From assembly GCA_944386965.1 (NCBI GenBank), contig CALXDE010000239.1:1-7879 (forward strand): a stretch of 7,879 nucleotides of DNA, read 5' to 3'. Shown piece after piece: positions 1 through 6,176 of the stretch. A program made the position numbers and the translations under genes. Origin of the DNA: an uncultured Oscillospiraceae bacterium. Lineage in GTDB: Bacteria; Bacillota_A; Clostridia; Oscillospirales; Oscillospiraceae. How positions within the stretch are numbered: the first letter of the stretch is position 1; each line of letters opens with the position of its first letter. The notes below the pieces were generated by a model. The model worked only from the letters and a program-made list of their open reading frames with translations, searched no databases and was not told the DNA's origin.

Positions 1-1251
1 CTCAAACAGGGGGGACACCTGCCGCAGCTCCTCCAGCGTCAGCTCCTCCAGCACCTTGCGGTGCTCGGTGCAGTAGTAGACCAGCTTCCCCACGGCGGTG
101 TAGGCGTCCCGGAAGGGCATCCCCTTCTTGGTCAGATAGTCCGCGCAGTCGGTGGCGTTGATGAATCCCCGGCCCGCGGCGGCGCGCATGTTCTCCGGCA
201 GCACCCGCATGGTCCTGACCATGCCGGTGAACACCGGCAGGCACATCTTCACCGTATCGAGGGCGTCGAACACCGGCTCCTTGTCCTCCTGCATGTCCTT
301 GTTGTAGGCCAGGGCCAGGCCCTTCATGGCTGTCAGCAGGCCCATCAGGTCCCCGTAGACCCGGCCGGTCTTGCCCCGGACCAGCTCCGCCACGTCCGGA
401 TTCTTCTTCTGGGGCATGATGCTGGAGCCGGTGGAATAGGCGTCGTCCAGTTCAATAAACTTGAACTCCCAGCTGCACCAGAGGATCGTCTCCTCCGCCA
501 GGCGGCTCAGGTGCATCATCAGAATGGACAGGGCGCCCAGCAGTTCCAGGGCATAGTCCCGGTCGCTGACCCCGTCCAGACTGTTGGACATGGGGGCGTC
601 AAACCCCAGAGTCCTGGCCGTCTGCCAGCGGTCGATGGGGTAGGTCGTTCCCGCCAGGGCGCCGGACCCCAGAGGGCACTGGTTCATTCTTCTCCGGCAG
701 TCCTCCAGGCGCGTCACGTCCCGGCAGAGCATCTGGCAGTAGGCCAGCAGGTGGTGGGCAAAGCTGATGGGCTGGGCCCGCTGCAAATGGGTGTACCCCG
801 GCATCACCGTCTTCTGGTGGGACTGGGCCTGCTGTACCAGGGCCTCCTGGAAGTCCAGGACCGCCGCGATGACCTCCCCGATCTCGCCTCGCAGGTACAA
901 CCGCAGGTCCACCGCCACCTGGTCGTTGCGGCTGCGGGCGGTATGCAGGCGCTTGCCCGCCTCACCGATGCGCTGCGTCAGCAGGGCCTCCACGTTCATG
1001 TGGATGTCCTCGTTCTCGGCGGTAAACGCCACCCTTCCGGCCTCCACGTCCGCCAGGATGTCCTCCAGCCCCCGCTCGATCGCGGCGGCATCCTCCCGGG
1101 AGATGATCCCGCAGTCGGAGAGCATGGCCGCGTGGGCCATGGACCCTTGGATATCCTCCCGGTACATCCGCCCGTCAAACTGGATGGAGGAGTTAAAGTC
1201 GTTCACTAAAGAGTCGGTTTCCTTCTGAAACCGCCCGCCCCAGAGTTTCAT
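1..1251 (-). CDS. argH: Argininosuccinate lyase, C-terminus cut by window edge
   Basis: This enzyme splits argininosuccinate into arginine and fumarate, the last step of arginine synthesis, in the cytoplasm. The reading frame runs from an ATG at 1249-1251 to the window edge, giving 417 codons of a family usually about 460 residues long, so some 40 C-terminal residues lie outside. Visible family motifs are the N-terminal [17 protein letters not shown], the TH pair (T154, H155) inside [12 protein letters not shown], and the fumarase/lyase-superfamily signature [11 protein letters not shown] beginning at residue 275, whose second serine (277) is the expected catalytic one. AGGAGA at 1261-1266 lies 9 nt before the ATG. 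The gene follows argG on the same strand after a 289-bp structured gap. No frame damage is seen. Confidence 0.97.
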   Translation of the reverse strand, partial: MKLWGGRFQKETDSLVNDFNSSIQFDGRMYREDIQGSMAHAAMLSDCGIISREDAAAIERGLEDILADVEAGRVAFTAENEDIHMNVEALLTQRIGEAGKRLHTARSRNDQVAVDLRLYLRGEIGEVIAAVLDFQEALVQQAQSHQKTVMPGYTHLQRAQPISFAHHLLAYCQMLCRDVTRLEDCRRRMNQCPLGSGALAGTTYPIDRWQTARTLGFDAPMSNSLDGVSDRDYALELLGALSILMMHLSRLAEETILWCSWEFKFIELDDAYSTGSSIMPQKKNPDVAELVRGKTGRVYGDLMGLLTAMKGLALAYNKDMQEDKEPVFDALDTVKMCLPVFTGMVRTMRVLPENMRAAAGRGFINATDCADYLTKKGMPFRDAYTAVGKLVYYCTEHRKVLEELTLEELRQVSPLFE

Positions 1252-1540
1252 GTAAAGTTCTCTCCTATCTGGCAGCGGGCGGCCATGGGCCGCCCGCTGG
1301 TGCTGTTTTCAGAATGTCTGTGCCTCTGTCAGGGCCGCTGGGCACCCTCTCACAAACGGGGTATCCCCATCTGCCCTCTTCCCGGCTCCATATCATGTGC
1401 GGCAAGCCGCTTTCAATTTGAATCTGTTTTCTCCGATGACATGTGCATCGGAGAAAACTCCGCTCAGGCCGCAAGTGTACGCGTAAAACGCGTGCGCGCG
1501 GCGGCCTGTATCCCAAGGAAAGGCGTGGCCTTTTCTCGGA
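1252..1540 (-). other. Palindrome-rich argG-argH intergenic region
   Basis: This gap holds no convincing gene. It contains at least four strong inverted repeats. Arms 1273-1284/1288-1299 form a perfect 12-bp GC stem ending about 6 nt before the argH ribosome binding site. Arms 1426-1438/1446-1458 form a perfect 13-bp stem around ACATGTG. Arms 1465-1472/1501-1508 plus 1475-1484/1488-1497 form a long stem with a small internal loop. A short stem lies at about 1517-1537, just after the argG stop. GCGGCAAGCCGC (1399-1410) and GGGGTATCCCC (1358-1368) add smaller ones. None has a clean GC stem followed by a T-run, so they are not obvious intrinsic terminators. I see no strong separate argH promoter, so read-through from argG is likely. 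Confidence 0.75.
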
Positions 1541-2761
1541 TTAAAGTTTCCCCTCGTCCCGCAGGGCCAGGATCGTATCCGGCAGGCCCCACAGATTGAT
1601 AAAGCCCGTGGCGTCAGCCTGGTTGTAGTCGCTCTCCTGGAAGGTGACGATGTTCTCGGAATAGAGCGTCTCCGGGGAGGTGACGCCGGCGGTGATGATG
1701 TTGCCCTTGTAGAGCTTGAGCTTCACGGTGCCGGTGACGTGCTCCTGGGTCTTGACGGCAAAGGCCTGCAGCGCCTCCCGCAGGGGGGTGAACCACTTGC
1801 CGTTGTACACCAGATCCGCAAAGTCCACCGCCAGCTTGCGCTTCATGTGCATGGTGTCCTTGTCCACCGTGATCTGCTCCAGGATCTCATGGGCCCGGTA
1901 GAGAATGGTGCCGCCCGGCGTCTCATAGACGCCCCGGTCCTTCATGCCGGTCATCCGGTTTTCCACGATATCCAGCAGGCCGATGCCGTTCTCACCGCCC
2001 AGCTTGTTGAGCTTGCGGATGATGTCGCTGGCCTTCATCTTCTCGCCGTCCAGCGCCACGGGAACACCCTTTTCAAAGTCCAGGGTCAGATAGGTGGGGG
2101 CGTCGGGGGCCATGGCGGGGGAGACGCCCATCTCCAAAAAGCCCGGCTTGTCATACTGGGGCTCGTTGGCGGGGTCCTCCAGATCCAGGCCCTCGTGGCT
2201 CAGGTGCCAGAGGTTCTTGTCCTTGGAGTAGTTGGTTTCCCGGCTGATCTTCAGAGGCACGTTGTGGGCCTCGGCGTAGTCGATCTCCTCGTCCCGGCTC
2301 TTGATGCTCCACTCCCGCCAGGGGGCGATGACCTTCATCTCCGGGGCAAAGCGCTTGATGGCCAGCTCAAAGCGGATCTGGTCGTTGCCCTTGCCGGTGC
2401 AGCCGTGGGCAATGGCGTCAGCCCCCTCCTTCTTGGCGATCTCCACCAGGCGCTTGGCGATGATGGGACGGGCAAAGGCCGTGCCCAGCAGGTACCCCTC
2501 GTAGGTGGCGCCCATCATCATGGAGGGGATGATCACATCGTCTACCATCTCGTCCACGATATTCTCGATGTACAGCTTGCTGGCGCCGGTCTTGATCGCC
2601 TTTGCCTCCAGACCGTCCAGCTCGTCGTTCTGCCCCACATCGCCGGCCACGGCGATGATCTCCGGATTGTTGTAGTTCTCCTTGAGCCAGGGAATGATAA
2701 TCGATGTATCCAAACCGCCGGAATAAGCCAGCACGATCTTTTTAATTTCTTTTTTCTCCAT
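1541..2761 (-). CDS. argG: Argininosuccinate synthase
   Basis: This enzyme condenses citrulline and aspartate using ATP to give argininosuccinate, the penultimate step of arginine synthesis. The protein is 406 residues, normal for the family. Visible motifs are the ATP-pyrophosphatase P-loop AYSGGLDTS (residues 12-20), [15 protein letters not shown] (118-132), NLWHLSHEG (183-191), and the C-terminal tetramerisation/substrate region with [27 protein letters not shown]. The frame is open 20 codons further upstream, but ATG 2759-2761 is chosen because [16 protein letters not shown] is the normal N-terminus and GGGAGG (2771-2776) lies 9 nt before it. An ARG-box-like operator lies about 65-80 bp upstream, suggesting repression by ArgR/AhrC. 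argH follows downstream. Confidence 0.98.
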   Translation of the reverse strand: MEKKEIKKIVLAYSGGLDTSIIIPWLKENYNNPEIIAVAGDVGQNDELDGLEAKAIKTGASKLYIENIVDEMVDDVIIPSMMMGATYEGYLLGTAFARPIIAKRLVEIAKKEGADAIAHGCTGKGNDQIRFELAIKRFAPEMKVIAPWREWSIKSRDEEIDYAEAHNVPLKISRETNYSKDKNLWHLSHEGLDLEDPANEPQYDKPGFLEMGVSPAMAPDAPTYLTLDFEKGVPVALDGEKMKASDIIRKLNKLGGENGIGLLDIVENRMTGMKDRGVYETPGGTILYRAHEILEQITVDKDTMHMKRKLAVDFADLVYNGKWFTPLREALQAFAVKTQEHVTGTVKLKLYKGNIITAGVTSPETLYSENIVTFQESDYNQADATGFINLWGLPDTILALRDEGKL

Positions 2762-2812
2762 GACCTGAATCCTCCCGTGTTGAATTGCCCATATCTGGGG
2801 ATTGTTGCATCT

Positions 2813-2842
2813 ATGATACATCTACTATGTATAAATATTCAA
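2813..2842 (-). promoter_or_regulatory. Likely argG promoter
   Basis: Reading the minus strand, TTGAAT (2837-2842) is followed after 18 nt by TATCAT (2813-2818), which would give a leader of about 45 nt before argG. A second reading is also possible, with TATACA at 2828-2833 as the -10 and TTTGGA at 2850-2855 as the -35. Either way the promoter overlaps the ARG-box-like sequence. Confidence 0.5.
2828..2841. promoter_or_regulatory. ARG box (ArgR/AhrC operator candidate)
   Basis: The sequence TGTATAAATATTCA (minus strand TGAATATTTATACA) matches the ARG-box consensus TGAATWWWWATTCA at 13 of 14 positions. It lies directly on the predicted argG promoter, where repression by the arginine-responsive ArgR/AhrC protein is expected. 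No clear second box is visible: a neighbour at about 2806-2820 (TGCATCTATGATACA) has the wrong centre spacing. The regulator gene itself is not in this window. Confidence 0.75.
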
Positions 2843-2910
2843 TGCATTTTCCAAACAGTTTTTCTCCACATATCACCGCATAATTTGTACGAATTGCACA
2901 GCTTCCCCAA

Positions 2911-2937
2911 CGCATCCGGCAGATTCGCCGGATAGCG
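2911..2937. repeat. Inverted repeat in hemolysin III-argG gap
   Basis: The arms ATCCGGC (2914-2920) and GCCGGAT (2927-2933) form a perfect 7-bp stem with a 6-nt loop. CGC (2911-2913) and GCG (2935-2937) extend it past one bulged A. It may act with the neighbouring hairpin at 2943-2976 to stop transcription leaving the hemolysin III gene, but it lacks a T-run on either strand. Confidence 0.5.
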
Positions 2938-2942
2938 CATGG

Positions 2943-2976
2943 AAGCGCCGGCGGAACAGCGAAACCGCCGGCGCTT
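2943..2976. terminator. Strong hairpin, possible terminator of the hemolysin III gene
   Basis: AAGCGCCGGCGG (2943-2954) and CCGCCGGCGCTT (2965-2976) form a perfect 12-bp GC-rich stem with a 10-nt loop. It lies about 50 bp past the stop of the hemolysin III gene, between it and the argG promoter. The T-tract is short (TT on the minus strand, TTT on the plus strand), so it is only a moderate candidate for an intrinsic terminator. Confidence 0.5.
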
Positions 2977-3028
2977 TGAAAATGAATATTCTCTTTCTAT
3001 ATTCACCGTGGATATCCCGCCCCGGGCC

Positions 3029-3673
3029 TCACAGGCAGTAGAACAGTACGCAGAAGTACTGCAAAATGCTGCCCAGCAGCACGAAGAGATGGAACACAAA
3101 GTGCATATAGTGGCCCTTGGACACATAGAACACGATGCCCAGGGTGTAGGCAATCCCTCCCGAGAGCAGCAGCGCAAACCCGGCCGCCGGCAACACGGCC
3201 GCCACCGTCCGCACCGCGGGAAACACCAGCCAGCCCATGGCGGCGTACAGCACCAGAGAGAGCCGGTTGAAGCGGTTGAGATCGATCACCTTCAGCGTCA
3301 TCCCCACCGCCGCCAGCAGCGTGTTGACGGCAATCAGCACCCAGCCCAGCCATCCCCTCAGCGTCAGCAGCGCCAGAGGAATATAGGTCCCCAGAATCAG
3401 CAGAAAGATGGAACAATGGTCCACCACCCGCAGCGCCCGCTTGGCCCGGGGCGCGGTGACGCCGTGGTACGCCGTGGAAGCCACATACAGCGCCAACAGG
3501 CTGGCCGCATAGAGACTGACCCCCACCACCTCCCGGCTGCCCCCTGAAAGGACCGCCTTGATCACCAGGGGCACCGCCCCGGCCGCCGCCAGCAGCGCTC
3601 CCACCCCATGGGAGACGGTGTTGGCCAGCTCCTCTCCCCGGGTCTGGGGGCGAAGAATTCTTGTCCGCGCCAT
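3029..3673 (-). CDS. Hemolysin III family (PAQR/YqfA/TrhA-type) membrane protein
   Basis: This is an integral membrane protein of 214 residues with about seven hydrophobic segments. It belongs to the bacterial branch of the progestin/adipoQ receptor superfamily (also called hemolysin III or TrhA), where lipid hydrolase-like or membrane-homeostasis roles are proposed. True haemolysis is doubtful. Family signs in order are GEELANTVSHGVG (13-25), STAYHGV with H70, VVDHCSIFLLILGTYIPL around D85/H86, and HFVFH (H191, H195) before LFVLLGS. H70, H191 and H195 correspond to the metal-binding histidines of the superfamily. A position near residue 205 that is often His in bacterial members is Gln here. 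ATG 3671-3673 is preceded by AAGGAG and a near-consensus promoter. The gene is monocistronic and divergent from the DUF1836 gene. Confidence 0.9.
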   Translation of the reverse strand: MARTRILRPQTRGEELANTVSHGVGALLAAAGAVPLVIKAVLSGGSREVVGVSLYAASLLALYVASTAYHGVTAPRAKRALRVVDHCSIFLLILGTYIPLALLTLRGWLGWVLIAVNTLLAAVGMTLKVIDLNRFNRLSLVLYAAMGWLVFPAVRTVAAVLPAAGFALLLSGGIAYTLGIVFYVSKGHYMHFVFHLFVLLGSILQYFCVLFYCL

Positions 3674-3707
3674 AAGCTCTCCTTTCCGATTTCTAAAACA
3701 TCGTAAT

Positions 3708-3724
3708 CTAATATTTAATATTAG
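3708..3724. promoter_or_regulatory. 17-bp perfect palindrome over the hemolysin III start site
   Basis: CTAATATTTAATATTAG is a perfect dyad with 8-bp arms around a single central base (3716). It begins inside the -10 box and is centred on the predicted transcription start. This is the usual position of a repressor operator. The binding protein is unknown. The sequence matches no Fur or ARG consensus that I can name. Confidence 0.6.
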
Positions 3725-3751
3725 TATATATTGTTCTCATAAGCGTGTCAA
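3723..3751 (-). promoter_or_regulatory. Consensus sigma-A promoter of the hemolysin III gene
   Basis: On the minus strand TTGACA (3746-3751) is followed after exactly 17 nt by TATACT (3723-3728), which is the consensus -35 box and 5 of 6 bases of the -10 box. Transcription should start near 3716, giving a leader of about 43 nt. A promoter this strong without control would be very active, which fits with the palindrome that overlaps it. Confidence 0.85.
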
Positions 3752-3784
3752 GAGAATTTTATCCTGGAGACGTTGCTGTTCATA

Positions 3785-3813
3785 TTGCTTTTCCGCGAAA
3801 TCTCAGGTATACT
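3785..3813 (+). promoter_or_regulatory. Promoter of the DUF1836 gene
   Basis: TTGCTT (3785-3790), a 17-nt spacer and TATACT (3808-3813) form a good sigma-A promoter. The predicted start near 3820 leaves a leader of only about 22 nt, containing the AAAGGAGG ribosome binding site at 3827-3834. The promoter lies inside an upstream extension of the reading frame, which supports the downstream ATG. Confidence 0.75.
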
Positions 3814-3841
3814 AAGTTCCAACAAGAAAGGAGGCGTCCCC

Positions 3842-4363
3842 ATGGAAGACCCGCTGCTGTCCTGGGAGGCACAGCTTCGGACCTCCACTCTGCCGGAGTG
3901 GGACAATCTGCCGGAGCTGGAGCTCTACATGGACCAGGTGGTGCTGCTGCTCTCCCGCTATCTGACGTTCTTCTCCCAGGGGGAGGAGGAAAAAATCATC
4001 ACGCCCAGCATTGTCAACAACTACGTCCGCATGAAGGTCATGCCGCCCCCCAGGAAAAAGCGGTATGGCCGCATCCATATCGCCTATCTGCTGATGATCT
4101 GCACCCTCAAGCAGAGCCTCAGCATCGCCGCGATCCAGAAGCTGCTGCCCCTGGAGCTGGACGAGGAGCAGGTTCGCGCCCTCTATACCCGCTTTGTGGA
4201 GATCTACCGGGCCGCTGCCGCCCACTTTCTCCGGATTTTGCAGGAGGCCCAGTCCGGCGGGGTGGAGCCGGACGCCCTGCCCGCGGGGATGGCGATTCTC
4301 TCCTGTCTGAGCAAGTCTCTCACGGACTATCTGCTGCAGGACGCTCCCGCGCGCGGAAAATAA
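3842..4363 (+). CDS. DUF1836 domain protein, putative HTH DNA-binding protein
   Basis: This 173-residue protein carries the DUF1836 signature known from Firmicutes. It has LELYMDQVVLLLSRYL (26-41), then a MerR-like helix-turn-helix region ITPSIVNNYVRMKVMPPP (53-70), KKRYGRIHIAYLLMICTLKQ (72-91) and SIAAIQKLL. Family members are presumed DNA-binding proteins; no target is established. The frame is open 23 codons further upstream, but ATG 3842 is chosen because it has AAAGGAGG 7 nt before it and the promoter lies within the upstream extension. It stands alone, divergent from the hemolysin III gene, and ends at a bidirectional terminator. One untested possibility is that it controls the shared divergent region. 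Confidence 0.9.
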   Translation: MEDPLLSWEAQLRTSTLPEWDNLPELELYMDQVVLLLSRYLTFFSQGEEEKIITPSIVNNYVRMKVMPPPRKKRYGRIHIAYLLMICTLKQSLSIAAIQKLLPLELDEEQVRALYTRFVEIYRAAAAHFLRILQEAQSGGVEPDALPAGMAILSCLSKSLTDYLLQDAPARGK

Positions 4364-4369
4364 ATAAAG

Positions 4370-4405
4370 CACCGGCCCCTTCCCGCGGGTGGGAAGGGGC
4401 CGGTG
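4370..4405. terminator. Bidirectional terminator between the DUF1836 gene and trmO
   Basis: The arms 4370-4384 and 4391-4405 form a perfect 15-bp GC-rich stem with a 6-nt loop (GCGGGT). The flanks are A-rich on the left and T-rich on the right (TTCATTTG), so on both strands the stem is followed by several T residues. It lies 6 bp after the DUF1836 stop and 1 bp from the trmO stop, and so serves two convergent genes. Confidence 0.88.
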
Positions 4406-4406
4406 T

Positions 4407-5144
4407 TCATTTGCTGTGCCGCCGCGTGTCGTCCTCTGTCCGCCGGCGCGGGAGCTGCTCCACCTCCCGCACCGTCAGCGTCCCTCCCGCCGCGGTGAAG
4501 CGCACGTTGTATCCGGCAAAGGTCATGCCGTAGAGCCGCTCCGGGTCCTCCTGATAGGAGGGGCGGGGGTCCTGAGCCAGCACTCCGGTCAGCGCCTCCC
4601 CCAGCTCCGGCGGAAGGCGCTCCAGCAGCTCCGGCGGAAACTCCACCGCCAGGGGCCGGCGCTCAACCGCGTCGGCAAACCCGCCGCGGCTGTCGGGGTA
4701 GCTGTCGGCATAGGGCACGTAGGGTTTGATGTCAAAAATAGGCGTACCGTCCACCAGATCCGCCCCCGCCACATGGAGCACCGGCCCCAGGTCCGGATGG
4801 TCCTCCACCCCCTCCAGACGGACGGCGGAGAGGCCCAGGGCATTGGGCCGAAAGGGGGAGCGGGTGGCAAACACCCCCATGCGCCGGTTCCCGCCCAGTC
4901 TGGGCGGGCGCACCGTGGGGGACCAGTCCGCCCGGACAGCCTGGTGAAACCGCCAGATGAGCCAGATGTGGTCGAACTCCTCCAGCCCCCGCACCGCCTC
5001 CCGGCTGCGGTACTTGGGCGCAAACACCACCGCGGCCCGCACTCCCTCCACCAAGCCGCTCTGGCGGGGCACGCCGAATTTTTCGGCAAAGGGGCTGCGA
5101 ATATGGGCGATGGCCTCTATGACGGCCCGATCGGTTTCTTTCAC
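4407..5144 (-). CDS. trmO: tRNA (adenine-N6)-methyltransferase TrmO (TsaA/YaeB family)
   Basis: TrmO transfers a methyl group from SAM to N6 of t6A37 in threonine tRNA, making m6t6A next to the anticodon. The 245-residue protein shows the family features in order: SPFAEKFGVPRQSGL (17-31), LEEFDHIWLIWRFH (54-67), RPPRLGGNRRMGVFATRSPFRPNALGLSAV (79-108), and DLVDGTPIFDIKPYVPYADSYPD (129-151). The start is read as GTG 5142-5144, which overlaps the TGA of the cyclase gene as GTGA. No ATG occurs before residue 89, and the first conserved motif begins about ten residues after the GTG. No good separate ribosome binding site is seen, so translation probably depends on the upstream cyclase gene. The open frame upstream of the GTG lies within the cyclase gene. 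Confidence 0.93.
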   Translation of the reverse strand: MKETDRAVIEAIAHIRSPFAEKFGVPRQSGLVEGVRAAVVFAPKYRSREAVRGLEEFDHIWLIWRFHQAVRADWSPTVRPPRLGGNRRMGVFATRSPFRPNALGLSAVRLEGVEDHPDLGPVLHVAGADLVDGTPIFDIKPYVPYADSYPDSRGGFADAVERRPLAVEFPPELLERLPPELGEALTGVLAQDPRPSYQEDPERLYGMTFAGYNVRFTAAGGTLTVREVEQLPRRRTEDDTRRHSK

Positions 5145-5893
5145 GGTGTGACGGCCCACACCCGGGCAGGCAGACCTGTGGCCCCCTCGATCCGGGGATA
5201 GGAGACAAGCACCACCGCCCCGGCGGCGGCAACCTGATCCAGGTTGCACAGCAGCTCCACCTGGAGCTTGCCCCGGCTGAGCACATATCGCTCACAGGCC
5301 AGGTCCCCGGCCGCCGCGGCCAGGGCCGAGGCATCGGTATCGATGGTTTCATGGCCGTTGGCGGCGGCGTTTCTCGTCTCGTAGATGTATTGGAGGGCCT
5401 CCAGGGACCAGCCCGGGGTGTGCTCCCCGCCCTCCGCATCAAAGTTGGACAGGGCGTTCATATCCGGCCAGCGCCCGCTCCAGCCGGTGCGCAGGGCTAC
5501 AAAGGCCCCGTCGGGAATGGGGCCGTACTGCGCCTCATAATCCCGGATGTCCTGGGCGGTGACGGCGTAGTGGACGTCCCGCTCCACCTTCTCCGTCACA
5601 TCCACCACGCACAGGGGAAACACCAAATCCGCCGCCCCGAAGGCCTCAGACAGCACAGCCCCCTTGGCGAAGTGACCGGGGAAGTCAATGTGGGTACCGA
5701 ACTGTCCGGGGAATTTGAAGGTCTGGATCAGACAGTCCAGCATGGGGTTGCCCCAGTCGTAGACGGTTTTGGACAGCTCCACCGACCCCTCGGGGATGCC
5801 CGCCCAGTAGGGGCTGTCGTTGTTGAGACTGTGGGAGAGCTCCACCCACTTGTACCGCTTCGCCTGGTCCAGCGCCTGCCAGAGTTCGTACAT
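5141..5893 (-). CDS. Cyclase family protein (kynurenine formamidase-like metal hydrolase)
   Basis: This 250-residue cytoplasmic protein belongs to the cyclase/kynurenine formamidase fold (PF04199-like). The metal-site motif is GQFGTHIDFPGHF, with H68, D70 and H74 as likely ligands. Other family-like parts are the N-terminal VELSHSLNNDSPYW, ALRTGWSGRW (133-142), GHETIDTDAS (180-189), the NLDQV stretch (217-221) and GATGLPARVWAV at the end. The first His of the usual HxGTHxDxPxH motif is Gln64 here. The substrate is unknown: no tryptophan catabolism genes are nearby, so formylkynurenine should not be assumed. ATG 5891-5893 has AAGGAG 9 nt before it. The frame stays open to 6076, but the promoter at 6015-6042 lies inside that extension, which argues against a longer form. 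It is translationally coupled to trmO. Confidence 0.88.
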   Translation of the reverse strand: MYELWQALDQAKRYKWVELSHSLNNDSPYWAGIPEGSVELSKTVYDWGNPMLDCLIQTFKFPGQFGTHIDFPGHFAKGAVLSEAFGAADLVFPLCVVDVTEKVERDVHYAVTAQDIRDYEAQYGPIPDGAFVALRTGWSGRWPDMNALSNFDAEGGEHTPGWSLEALQYIYETRNAAANGHETIDTDASALAAAAGDLACERYVLSRGKLQVELLCNLDQVAAAGAVVLVSYPRIEGATGLPARVWAVTP

Positions 5894-6014
5894 ACGCTCA
5901 CGCTCCTTCTGAAAAATATTGGAAAATGTCCTTCCGCGCTCTTCCGGATGTGCCCTTTCCAGGCGGAGCGCATCCTCCCCGCCGGAAAAAGCCTCCGTGC
6001 GCCTCTTACCTTCT

Positions 6015-6042
6015 ATTTTACTGCCCGAGCCCGGTCTGTCAA
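6015..6042 (-). promoter_or_regulatory. Promoter of the cyclase-trmO operon
   Basis: On the minus strand TTGACA (6037-6042), a 16-nt spacer and TAAAAT (6015-6020) form a near-consensus sigma-A promoter. The predicted start near 6008 gives a leader of about 115 nt before the cyclase ATG. That leader contains a modest bulged stem (GGCGG...CCGCC, about 5960-5985). It is too short for a normal T-box and I recognise no riboswitch in it. Confidence 0.75.
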
Positions 6043-6113
6043 TGAAAATCGGCCAAGATTTCCTCTGAATTTCCAACCGGGGCCCCGCCCGCGCCGCTTC
6101 CAGGATTTACGCC

Positions 6114-6142
6114 TTGCCTCCCGTCCCTCCCACCGCTATACT
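6114..6142 (+). promoter_or_regulatory. Promoter of the small secreted-type peptide gene
   Basis: TTGCCT (6114-6119), a 17-nt spacer and TATACT (6137-6142) form a promoter very like that of the DUF1836 gene. Transcription should start near 6149, leaving about 28 nt before the TTG start, with AAAGGAG at 6163-6169. This is the best evidence that the short gene downstream is expressed. Confidence 0.7.
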
Positions 6143-6176
6143 GTTGCTGTCGAATCCCCGTGAAAGGAGTCCCGCC

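Larger units (their letters stand above)
5894..6176. other. Divergent intergenic region, cyclase and small peptide genes
   Basis: These 283 bp hold the minus-strand cyclase promoter and its leader, and the plus-strand promoter of the small peptide gene, whose -35 boxes are about 70 bp apart. GGGGCCCC at 6079-6086 is a short palindrome between them. I see no RNA gene and no further supported coding region. Confidence 0.6.

Noticed and set aside
61..1209. Long plus-strand open frame (382 codons) opposite argH
   Set aside because: It is antisense to a clear argH with all family motifs; the His/Gly/Val/Leu-rich product is typical of the shadow frame of a GC-rich gene, and no ribosome binding site or promoter supports it.
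1285..1599. Open frame of 104 codons across the argG-argH gap, and an 83-codon one on the other strand (1265-1516)
   Set aside because: Both run through strong inverted repeats and lack a ribosome binding site; the compositions look random, and the plus one enters the argG 3' end.
2762..2821. 20-codon N-terminal extension of argG
   Set aside because: It lies between promoter and ribosome binding site and is absent from the family; ATG 2761 has GGGAGG in place.
2762..2830. T-box or arginine riboswitch in the argG leader
   Set aside because: The predicted leader is only about 45 nt, with no T-box AGGGUGGNACCGCG core or specifier-like stem; the ARG box explains the regulation better.
1739..2935. 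Long plus-strand open frame (398 codons) opposite argG
   Set aside because: It is the mirror of the argG codon pattern, with no recognisable domain, and runs across the argG promoter and ARG box.
3745..4533. 262-codon plus-strand frame over the DUF1836 gene
   Set aside because: It is out of frame with DUF1836, crosses the bidirectional terminator, and has a Gly/Arg/Ala-rich shadow composition.
4389..5201. 270-codon plus-strand frame opposite trmO
   Set aside because: It is antisense to a gene with complete TrmO motifs and starts in the terminator hairpin.
5145..5249. Longer trmO start (ATG at 5249) inside the cyclase gene
   Set aside because: The extra 35 residues are Gly/Arg/Cys-rich out-of-frame cyclase sequence; TrmO homology starts just after the GTG.
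5894..6076. N-terminal extension of the cyclase to 311 residues
   Set aside because: The cyclase promoter (6015-6042) lies inside it, and the ATG at 5893 has a good ribosome binding site and the normal family N-terminus.
5351..6163. 270-codon plus-strand frame opposite the cyclase gene
   Set aside because: It is an antisense shadow that spans both divergent promoters.
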